DNA from: Amia ocellicauda
Taxonomy: Eukaryota > Chordata > Actinopteri > Amiiformes > Amiidae
Direction of reading: 5' to 3'
Assembly: GCF_036373705.1 (NCBI RefSeq)
Contig: NC_089856.1
Span: 26,808,798 to 26,872,797, forward strand
Length of the DNA stretch: 64,000 bases
The notes beneath the pieces are model-generated. The model ran no database searches. It was not told where the DNA came from and saw nothing but the letters and a program-made list of their open reading frames with translations. The translations under genes were made by a program, and so were the position numbers. Positions 50,428 through 59,800 of the stretch are shown here, in pieces (position 1 is the first letter of the stretch; every line of letters begins with the position of its first letter).

Positions 50428-53400
50428 CATAATGTCATTGACTACAAATATTACATAGGACGTGTATGCTTAAGTAAAAGTCAGTAGCTGGATGCATGCA
50501 ATGGGGTTGATTGAACTTGGTTAAGAGATGTTTCAACTTTATTACCTCGGAAATCAATAGATCAATATGAATCTTTGTAGTTTAACATTGATTTCATTAT
50601 AGAAAACAATCTTACAAAACATAATTGGTAAGTAAATGTTGTTTTAATGAACAATATTTATTAAATAAAATAAATTAAGGAATAACATTTTTAGTATGAA
50701 AAATATGATACAAATGCCTGCTCATTAACATTTGTATTAAACCAACTGACTCATCAAATAACATTGTTTCAAATGAAGTGTTTGAAAAATGTAGACTGTA
50801 TTTGTGTGTGTGCTGAAACTGTTGTGCTGGTAAAATCACACTGCTGATTCTGATATTCAACATTCATGGTTGTTTTTTGCAGTTACGCAGCTTTTACAGT
50901 CATCCCTCCCAACCCAAAGAAGAGGAATGAGCTAAAGAAAAGTATGTGTTTTTGTTAGTGTGTATTTATTCCTGTCCATTTTTGTTTTTTAAATGATTGA
51001 GCTAAGTTTTTTTTTTAATCATGAATAATCCAAATTAAGATGCACAATAACACACTTATTGTAAATTATATATATATATATATATATATATAGTTTTAGG
51101 ATTCGATTAGCAAAATATGAACTATTCAGTTTGTTCTGAATGTCACAGAAGCAGAAGCCGAACTGGCAGCACTGGAGGACTTCAGACGGAGGCAGTTAGT
51201 GGGCCATGTATCCATTGTCCCTAGCACTGTAGGTAAGTACTATATGGTGAATACCAAACAGATTAAAAATGAATGTGCAGAACTGTAATTGGCCACTGTG
51301 GGGCATAGAAGTGCCAGTCCAGTCAGAAGCTAGCCAACCCATCTGATAAGTTATCTGGGATGTTTTTACTTGTATACCATAAGAACATAAGAAAGTTTAC
51401 AAACAGAGGAGGCCATTCAACCCATCATGCTCGTTTGGTGTTACATAATAACTAAGTAATCCAAGGATCCTATCCAATCTCTATATTCTATGGGAATATA
51501 ATATATACAGTGAGGGGAAAAAAGTATTTGATCCCCTGCTGATTTTGTACATTTGCCCACTGACAAAGAAATGATCAGTCTATAATTGTAATGGTAGATG
51601 TATTTTAACAGTGAGAGACAGAATAACAACAAAAAAATCCAGAAAAATGCATTTCAAAAAAGGTATACATTGATTTGCATGTTAATGAGGGAAATAAGTA
51701 TTTGACCCCTTCGACTTAGTAGTTGGTGGCAAAACCCTTGTTGGCAAATCACAGAGGTCAGACGTTTCATGTAGTTGGCCACCAGGTTTGCACACATCTC
51801 AGGAGGGATTTTGTCCCACTCCTCTTTGCAGATCCTCTCCAAGTCATTAAGGTTTCGAGGCTGATGTTTGGCAACTCGAACCTTCAGCTCCATTCACAGA
51901 TTTTCTATGGGATTAAGGTCTGGAGACTAGCTAGGCCACTCCAGGACCTTAATGTGCTTCTTCTTGAGCCACTCCTTTGTTGCCTTGGCTGTGTGTTTTG
52001 GGTCATTGTCATGCTGGAATACCCATCCACGACCCATTTTCAATGCCCTGGCTGAGGGAAGGAGGGTCTCACCCAAGATTTGACGGTACATGGCCCCGTC
52101 CATCGTCCCTTTGATGCGGTGCAGTTGTCCTGTCCCCTTAGCAGAAAAACACCCCCAAAGCATAATGTTTCCACCTCCATGTTTGACGGTGGGGATGGTG
52201 TTCTTGGGGTCATTCCTCCTCCTCCAAACAAGGCGAGTTGAGTTGATGCCAAAGAGCTTGATTTTGGTCTCATCTGACCACAACACTTTCAACCAGTTCT
52301 CCTCTGAATCATTCAGATGTTCATTGGCAAACTTCAGACGGGCCTGTACATGTGCTTTCTTGAGCAGGGGAACCTTGCGGGCGCTACAGGATTTCAGTCC
52401 TTCACGGCGTAGTGTGTTACCAATTGTTTTCTTGGTGACTATGATCCCAGCTACCTTGAGATCATTAACAAGATCCTCCCGTGTAGTTCTGGGCTGATTC
52501 CTCACCGTTCTCATGATCATTGAAACTCCACAAGGTGAGATCTTGCATGGAGCCCCAGATCGAGGGAGACTGACAGTTATTTTGTGTTTCTTCCATTTGC
52601 TAATAATCGCACCAACTGTTGTCACCTTCGCACCAAGCTGCTTGGCGATGGTCTTGTAGCCCATTCCAGCCTTGTGTAGGTCTACAATCCTGTCCCTGAC
52701 ATCCTTGGGACAGCTCTTTGGTCTTGGCCATGGTGAAGAGTTTGGAATCTGATTGATTGATTGCTTCTGTGGACAGGTGTCTTTTATACAGGTAACGAGT
52801 GGAGATTAGGAGCACTCCCTTTAAGAGAGTGCTCCTAATCTCAGCTCGTTACCTGTATAAAAGACACATGGGAGCCAGAAATCTTGCTGATTGATAGGGG
52901 ATCAAATACTTATTTCCCTCATTAACATGCAAATCAATGTATAACTTTTTTTAAATGCATTTTTCTGGATTTGTTTGTTGTTATTCTGTCTCTCACTGTT
53001 AAAATACACCTACCATTCAAATTATAGACTGATCATTTCTTTGTCAGTGGGCAAACGTACAAAATCAGCAGGGGATCAAATACTTTTTTCAATCACTGTA
53101 TAATAATACATGTTTATGTAGTAAACAGGTTCACATTAACTATTATAAAAGCATTTCCTCTGAAGAAGACATACAAATATTAATCTGTTATTATTATTAT
53201 TATTATTATTTATGCAGTTTCTCTTTGGTGAATAAACTATTTATCTATGTGTTTATACAGGGGGGATTTTAACACTGGAGGAAGTAAGGAGAAGACAGCA
53301 AGAAGAGTTGAACACAACACAAAAAAGAAAGCAGGTACGAGAATGACCACTAGATTTTTTTATAGTTGAATATCAGTGATGATCAGTTTTGATTTACAAT

Positions 53401-53543
53401 GTTTTAGGTCCAAGCTACATATCTATGTTTAATTTGAACTACATTTTATTTGTATGCTATTAACACAGACAAAGCTTATGTGATATTACATTTTTTATGT
53501 GTTTTCTCTTTTATTTGTTTAGGTGAGAAGAAGTATACCTTGA
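50019..53543 (+). CDS. Small basic protein of about 167 residues, five exons, function unknown
   Basis: I do not recognise this gene by name. Five exons, 50019-50284, 50883-50941, 51149-51232, 53261-53334 and 53523-53543, join in one frame through GT-AG junctions to 504 bp ending in TGA. Consistent phases across four junctions are the best evidence that it is real. The first about 88 residues are low complexity, rich in Arg, Lys, Thr, Ser and Ala ([17 protein letters not shown]). The later part looks conserved: [20 protein letters not shown], then a Lys/Glu-rich helix [20 protein letters not shown], then [20 protein letters not shown], ending KRKQVRRSIP. A short coiled coil is likely; there is no signal peptide or membrane segment. 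The start ATG (CATCATGTCG) has a weak Kozak context. A possible non-coding exon ends at GGCAG|GTGGAT (49909). Intron 3 holds a Tc1 element. Confidence 0.7.
50385..50425. repeat. (TG)n(TA)n microsatellite
   Basis: TG repeats running into TA repeats, in intron 1 of the unknown gene. Confidence 0.93.
51067..51092. repeat. (TA)n microsatellite
   Basis: About 13 TA units in intron 2 of the unknown gene. Confidence 0.9.
51379..51480. repeat. Interspersed repeat fragment (LINE/SINE-like tail)
   Basis: The stretch AAGAACATAAGAAAGTTTAC and the following AGAGGAGGCCATTC are familiar to me from dispersed repeats of early-branching ray-finned fishes. Only about 100 bp are present here, directly beside the Tc1 element. 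Class and host inference are from memory of the motif, not from an alignment. Confidence 0.45.
51508..53098 (-). mobile_element. Tc1/mariner element, family C, nearly full length (1591 bp)
   Basis: The ends CAGTGAGGGGAAAAAAGTAT (51508) and its inverse (ending 53098) are each flanked by TA (51506-51507, 53099-53100). The inverted repeats reach about 200 bp inward and contain the GTATTTGATCCCCTGCTGAT type found in salmonid and other fish Tc1 elements. The transposase is on the - strand. A perfect 20-bp hairpin, GGAGATTAGGAGCACTC (52801 onward) with its inverse (to about 52842), sits between the transposase start and the right repeat. The element lies in intron 3 of the unknown + strand gene, in the opposite direction. 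Confidence 0.95.
51716..52731 (-). pseudogene. Tc1 transposase, four disabling lesions
   Basis: Starts at ATG 52731 (MAKTKELS). It has an N-terminal helix-turn-helix pair ([40 protein letters not shown]) and the DDE catalytic blocks [30 protein letters not shown] and [11 protein letters not shown] one-base insertion after the eighth codon (about 52708) shifts the frame. TAG interrupts WPS/SPDL near 51929 and TGA replaces the tryptophan of ENLW near 51894. A further frameshift near 51740 disrupts the GFATNY end, whose stop would be 51716-51718. All three catalytic acids are still recognisable, so decay is recent by transposon standards. Confidence 0.9.
53188..53211. repeat. (ATT)n microsatellite
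   Basis: Eight ATT units shortly before exon 4 of the unknown gene. Confidence 0.9.
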
Positions 53544-53750
53544 ATTCTACCAGTCACTGGGTGCTGAATGATACATTTCAGGTGTGATTTGATTGTAAAT
53601 TAAGGGCTGAATGTGCAACAGCGTTCATTTCTATTATATTGTATTCATCATATTCTTCACAGAAGGGACTACATAATTAATCTTAACCCTTTAATTGAAG
53701 TTTCTATACTGGAGTATTTGTGTTGCATGTTGTACAAATTCAAGTTAATT

Positions 53751-53756
53751 AATAAA
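53751..53756 (+). terminator. Candidate polyadenylation signal of the unknown gene
   Basis: AATAAA about 210 bp after the TGA at 53541-53543, on the coding strand. Confidence 0.45.
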
Positions 53757-53838
53757 CATAAACATAAGTCAGTTTTAATATACAGGTATACTGTTTTTTA
53801 AGTCTGAAGTGTTACTGCACTTTTCTGTACCCCTCACA

Positions 53839-53840
<2 letters not shown>

Positions 53841-53898
<58 letters not shown>
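53841..53898. repeat. (AT)n microsatellite
   Basis: An uninterrupted run of nearly 29 AT units. Confidence 0.95.
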
Positions 53899-53900
<2 letters not shown>

Positions 53901-54497
53901 ATAATGTATTTAATGTGATCATTTAGCTCAGGATTTCAATATTACAAACTGCTATATTGTGATCACAAGATACCACTGTACAACTAAATAAAAGTTTAGT
54001 ACATAATGCCTAATATTTTCTGTATCCTCACTTTCTTGTGCAGACTGTAGCCTAGGTTAAAAGACATTTTGACAATTGAATCTTGACCATTAACTGTGAG
54101 GTGGGTATATGTGACTGGAAGAAAAATCTCTTCAGATAAACTTTAAAAATGTGAAGAGCAGATTAGAATCATCATCCTCAATAATATTTTTTAATAACCA
54201 ATTGCCATACATTTATTTTTCCGTTCCTTGATGTAACACAGACCCAGCGTTTGCTTCCACAACTTGGCTGGGAAGCATATTTAAGACTCCCAGACTTCTC
54301 CGTGTAATTAAGTACTCCTATTTTAATTGCTCACACACCTGATCTTAATTTTCTTGTTGTGTCTGGTCCTTGTTTCCTTGCCAACTTCAATTGTCCCAGT
54401 TGTCCTTGAGGTTGACATTATCCATTCATGTTCGAATTTTGAATACTGCAATCAAATCCCACCCCATAATCATATCTGTAGTAAAAACAATAATGAA

Positions 54498-54960
54498 TCA
54501 ACCAACCAATCAATCAAACATTAGTGCCTCATATACATAATGAAATGTCTCACAGTGCATTATAAAGCAAGGGGGTGGGAATAATCTAATTGTAGTCCTG
54601 GTCGAATCAGATAGTCTTCAGTTTTGTTTTTAATAATGAGAAAGACAAAATACTCCTGATATTCTGAAGCAGAGAGTTCCAAAGTCTGGGAGTATGACAA
54701 TAACAATACAAATGGTGTGATCTCCATGCTGGGCAGTGCTGAGTGGAGAACAAAAAGAGATCTGATGATAAAAGGCTACAAAGCAGAGAGATGAAATGTA
54801 GGATATAGAGGTGTATTCTGCATAACTAATCATTATGTTAATAGGTTTCAAATGGAAAAATGTAGTAAAATGACATGTGTAAAATAAATGTTCCAACATA
54901 TGAATAGGAATGTAAGTCAAAACAAGTGCATTAAAAACATATGCCAAATACAAATAATAA
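54498..54960. repeat. Probable degenerate interspersed repeat
   Basis: Starts with CAACCAACCAATCAATCAAA and continues with CACAGTGCATTATAAAGC and GAGAGTTCCAAAGTCTGGGA. These segments recur in dispersed copies in many fish genomes (an AATC run, an AAGTGC/ATAAAGC step, then a GAGTTCCA-AGT-TGG block). It is related at its start to the fragment at 35259. The class is not determined. Confidence 0.4.
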
Positions 54961-55155
54961 TAAAAGAATATCTGCGCATAATGTAGTTAGTACTATTAAC
55001 AATGTAACACGAGATGCTAGAATTTCTTCATTAATACTATATACACTTCACCTGAAATGTTTTAAGTAGTAAAAATACCTTTAATTCGACTGATTATTTT
55101 CAATAACATTTGTATATACTGTATTCTAATATTAGTATACGCTTCTATAATGAAA

Positions 55156-55169
55156 ACTACATTTCCCAG
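55156..55169 (+). promoter_or_regulatory. ZNF143/STAF-like motif
   Basis: ACTACATTTCCCAG is a perfect match to the ACTACA-N-TCCCAG half of the ZNF143 promoter motif. About 190 bp to the right is a donor-like sequence (GCGATAAGTATTTT, about 55347). A promoter with a non-coding first exon is possible, but no coding exon of a downstream gene is visible before the window ends. Confidence 0.4.
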
Positions 55170-55599
55170 TCTATTGGTGTTTGTCTACGACATGGCAGGC
55201 GAAATTTTGGGTTCTAGGTCTTTCTTTCAGGAAAAATGTAAATAATTAACATATCAGTCGTGTAAGGTAGAAGAACCTGAAAGGGTTTGGTCAACTCTCT
55301 TTAGTTATTGAAATACAAACTGAAAGCTGCGGAACCCCCACACTGAGCGATAAGTATTTTCTTTTGATATTGTTTGATACACGAAGCCCCTCCTATACTT
55401 CACATGGTATAATCGGAATGCCATGGCGATGGTCCACTTTTTCCAACGGGGTTGCACGTCTAGACATTAAATCAATATTCCTAATCATTCAAATATTTAA
55501 ATGAAGTAATGTCATCTGTGTTTTAAAATCTCAATTATTGAATTGCGGTGTACTACTTTCTACTTGTTTTGGAGCTGTATTTCTACGAAGTGTATCCCC

Positions 55600-56070
55600 C
55601 CCTCGCACATTCCGTGTTGGGATCGGCCGGTTGCGAGGCCTCTGCAGTAGGGAGTGTTTGTAGGTGGAAGAACCTCGAAAGTTGGGTTTTAGAAAGGGGG
55701 CTTGGTAACTTTTTATTGTTTTTTTATTAACTTTCCCCCTACACAAGATAACCCAGATACACAAGCAAGGATTCCGGTCAGTTCAAAGAGGGGATTTTAT
55801 TCCAGCTGAAGCGGAGATCTGAATCCCCGAGCTTATGATGCCGACGTTGCGGGACAGTACGATGTCCCACCCCGGAGAGAATCCTCACCAAGTCCGGGTT
55901 AAAGCCTACTATAAGGGGTGAGTGTATCGGGTGTTTAAGAGACGTGGGTGAGATTGTTTTTTTACTCTGTAGTGTTACTGCAGGGGGGATTGTATTTAAC
56001 CACATCCAAATGGGCGAAGAGCAGGTGAAAACACCTAGCGAGTTTAGATCACGCACTCATACTTTCCATG
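55600..56070 (-). mobile_element. Possible solo LTR (old retroviral-type repeat)
   Basis: This block is richer in G, C and CpG than its surroundings. Read on the - strand it has the order expected of a long terminal repeat: a TATA-like CCTTATAGTAGG (about 55910), then about 100 bp of CpG-containing sequence, an AATAAA (about 55797), then a U5-like stretch (TGTGTATCTGGGTTATCTTG, about 55760). No internal retroviral genes, primer-binding site or partner repeat are present. The TG/CA ends and target duplication could not be fixed. It could instead be a CpG-containing promoter. Confidence 0.35.
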
Positions 56071-56560
56071 AACCTAAGTTTGGAAATGACGAAGATGTAC
56101 TTCCCTGAGTCATACAGCTAGGTATCGATGCAGTTTAAAGCTTAGGGTCACGTTTGTATTCAGTGCATCTCTACTTGGAATATACGGACGGTACTGTGCC
56201 TAATTGGCAGCAAAATAATATACAGTTTTAACGTGACATGTGTTCCAGACTTACGTGGTTTTGTAAGACACGTTTAGCAAGCATGCGTGTTTAATTTGAT
56301 TTACCCCTTTCAACGATATAATCTGTATCCAATCCACGCACACACCATACTATACAGATCAATGTAACAACAATGTATGTGGCATCTGAAATGGCAGCCG
56401 TATCGTCGTTATTGAACATAATTGAAACTGAATTCTTGCATTACAGACTGTTATTTGTATCAGATGGTACTGAACAGAGTGTGGATGCTGCTGCAACTAA
56501 AGTACTGTTTAGTTCAGGTGTGAGTTGCGATCTGATGACCATCCAATGCATTGCCTAGGA

Positions 56561-56871
56561 CAGTGGTGCGCAAACACTGTCCCGGAGGGCCTCTGTTCTG
56601 TAAGTGTTGTAAATCACCCTAAATCGCTAATTTCGAAAGAGTCTGAGTACACATGGATGTTATTGACTTAAGCAAATAACTTGTTCAGTTAGGGGAACTC
56701 TGGTTGTTGAGGGCTGAAAGGGGTCATTTTCGATATTCCAAATCTCTAAACTTAATTTAACAAATCGCCTGCTTCATTGATCACAATTAAATTGTTCCTG
56801 GTGTTAAGAAATAAAGGTTACCTATTAAACCTGTGGGGTAGGAGCTCTAGGACTGGGTTTGGGCAGCACTG
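56561..56871. mobile_element. hAT-type MITE, 311 bp, with 8-bp target-site duplication
   Basis: The left end CAGTGGTGCGCAAACACTGT and the right end, read inversely as CAGTGCTGCCCAAACCCAGT, are imperfect terminal inverted repeats beginning CAGTG, as in hAT elements. The element is flanked by GCCTAGGA (56553-56560) and GCCCAGGA (56872-56879), an 8-bp duplication with one change, the length made by hAT transposases. It has no coding capacity. Confidence 0.75.
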
Positions 56872-56879
56872 GCCCAGGA

Positions 56880-59800
56880 AGTACACGAGTATTATACTGT
56901 TTCCTCACTGACACCTCTGCAGGGAACTGACATCATTAGATCTTGCATGCCTTGGCACACCTAGTTTAAATATTTATTGTCAATTCAAGAACTATCTGAA
57001 ATATTCGGGAAGGAATTCGCACACAAAACCAATGTATGTATGACAACGATCTGTCTGTGATTGCTTACTGAAAACCAATTAGCCCAATCAACAGTCTGTA
57101 CTTGCATATACACCTATTCATTGGATAAGGTGGGTGCTGAGGAAAAATATATGCATTGCAACACTAGGGCTGTCTTGAAGCCTTATGTGTATTTAAATGA
57201 GTTAATAGTTTTTACTAGTGATGGTGCTTTCTTTCTCAAGTTATTTTTGAGATGCACAGAAGTCTTTGTTTATCACAGTTTTTGGTTAACGGTCAATACT
57301 TTTTAGTTTTTTAATTAGGCCTATGATTTGTTTTATTCACCTTGTCTACAGAACAAAGACATTTGTCTAATGTCATATTGTAACTTAATTCTGCGTTCAT
57401 TAAATGGTGTCTGTTTCATGTTTCTTATAGCATTTATAGTTTGTATGCATTTATTTTTAAACTCTGCAAATAGATTTACCTGTCTGCAATGTATAATCAG
57501 CACCACACACAATTTGTTATAAAAATTAAATAATAATTTTATTTTTCTTCACCTGAATCTCTTTATTTTTCATAGTAAGTGTACAGGCATTAGGAGAAGG
57601 AAGTTTTTATGGAGTGTTTGTAGAAAAAATATATTTGTGTGGGAAATGAGGCCTACCGTGCACGTTTTTCATAAGCAGCCATGACGCTACAGTGGGACTT
57701 TGAGAACTAGTAATACCGGTTACCTTCAGCAGACACTGAAATCTCAATTAATGGAAATATTTCAGTTGAAAGAAAGAATCGCAAATATTTGTGGAAAAAA
57801 TCCTAAGAATTTCCAAAACACGTGAAGACAAAAGTGTATGCTCTGACGCAGACACACACACACTCTATTTTATTTTATTTTTTATTCAGTGTGTAAGCAC
57901 TACATTTTTACACGAGTACATATATCCTGGGTTTAGCAGAAGTCTCATAAAGCAGCTCTTTCAACCTGATGACTTAACTTCTGAAATCTTTAGAATTTAT
58001 CTCATTTGGAAACCTTGATGATGTCCAGATAGTTAGGGGAGCAAAAACACATTCCTCCTGAGGTAAACAAGGAATTGCAGTCATGTAAGGAGTTGAGAGC
58101 AGACAGAATACAGTAATGGAAACCTTATACAATATTTTTTTTCATGGTAAAATTGCAGTTGGATTTGCGCTCAAGTTAAAGAGTTTAGGATGGTTTAAGA
58201 TGGTAGATGGTAGATAATGTTGAAGGGGTGAATATGGGAAACCTCTGCAAATACTCAATTTAAACCCATCACTTTTCCAAAGGTACAGGAGGGGAAAAAA
58301 GGATTGAACTCCTTGCCTTTTCATAAGTAGTATCACTGACAACACTAACTCACCATGCTATCCTGCCATTAAGGGGTGACTGTATTAATTTGTTATGTAA
58401 TCTGGGTTGATGTCAAAGCTGGCCATTCTGTAACATAAGAATACTTCACATTCCTTTTTAAAGGCAGAATAAATATATCACATTTTAACCAAGTTATGAA
58501 GAAGAACCATTTAAGAAAGGGCACCTTATGCAGTGCATCCAGAGTGTCCAATTTTGGCAGAATTGCAGTAAAGGGTGAGGGAGTAGGTTTCAAACCATCA
58601 ATTTCTTGTGGTGTTTGCAAACATTTGGTCGAGCCATTTATAACTGTACAGCGCCAGCCCGGAAACCAACACTGGTGATGTTTTGGATGCAGTTAGCTGT
58701 GTGGTTTCATACAAGACCCAAATGAAATGAAACTAGTGAATCTGATTTAAAAATGGGAGATTTAGCTTTAGCAGGTTATAGCCCTGCTGCTACTGATTTG
58801 CTTATTTCCCACAAGCTCTGGTATGGCTCATTTGGGTCACGTAAATCATAACCTTGTCATATATGGAAAGTGCCGGTCAGTGGAAGACGTTATAGTTTTG
58901 AGCATTCAGGACAAAAAAAACAGCTCCTACAAGGGAGAGACGCAGTCCTGTTCTGTCGCTGCAGTGTGCATTGGTGAACATGCTTGACTGAATACTTCAA
59001 ATATTCAACATAAATGCTTATTGTGCTTTAAGTTGAAACCTAATGGAAAAATGCCATACTTTCCCTTTTTTCCCCACACTATTATTCAGAGCGTCAGTAC
59101 AGTACCAATAAAGCAGAGGTCTTTATCCTCTGTATCTTTGTCAGGAGAAAATGCATATTAGCTATGAATGGTAACTCTTTGCATGAATGCACAGAAGGTT
59201 GGTTTTATAACGAACCGGGGAAAGTTCACTCTCTGAGACCATGCTTTTTTCTCTGTGCCTCAAGCAGCACAAAAACAGAGCTTTACTGTCTGAAACTCGT
59301 GCTCTGAGCTGCAAGAGCAAAGTATGCCAATGAGAATGCAATGGATTGGATTTCCACTGGTTTTCAGTAATAGTTAAACTAATCCATCACCCAACCCAAG
59401 TTAAATAGTTGAGAATAATTTTAGATAGGCAGACAGAAATTCTAATTAAATAGAAGACAAGAATGCCTGAGATTACTTTTTGTCATCCCCCCCTTTCAAA
59501 ATCAGTAAATATAGAGTGAGTGTGTGTTTGTCTTTATTCATTTGCACATTACTGGTTTTGAACATACACGCCAAACAACCACTTTTTCATTGGTAGGCAA
59601 ACTATGAACCGCTCTTTGATTATGAGACCAGGGGGTAAACAAATACTCTGCCATTCTGCAAATACACTTGTAAACAGTTTTGTTTTTATCAGATTTTTGC
59701 ACTACATGTAATGTATTTTACTGGTGCGGTGGAATTAATCACTCTACAATCGAATCACTGTACACCTGTGTATTCTTACACCAAAAAGAAACCCTGTAAG

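Noticed and set aside
52797-52845. Perfect hairpin considered as a microRNA precursor
   Set aside because: It lies inside the Tc1 element between transposase and terminal repeat, so it belongs to the transposon; no independent microRNA evidence.
55194-55250. Short open frame starting ATGGCAGGCGAAATT near the 55.16-kb motif
   Set aside because: Only 17 codons before a stop and no convincing donor within it; not supportable as a coding exon.
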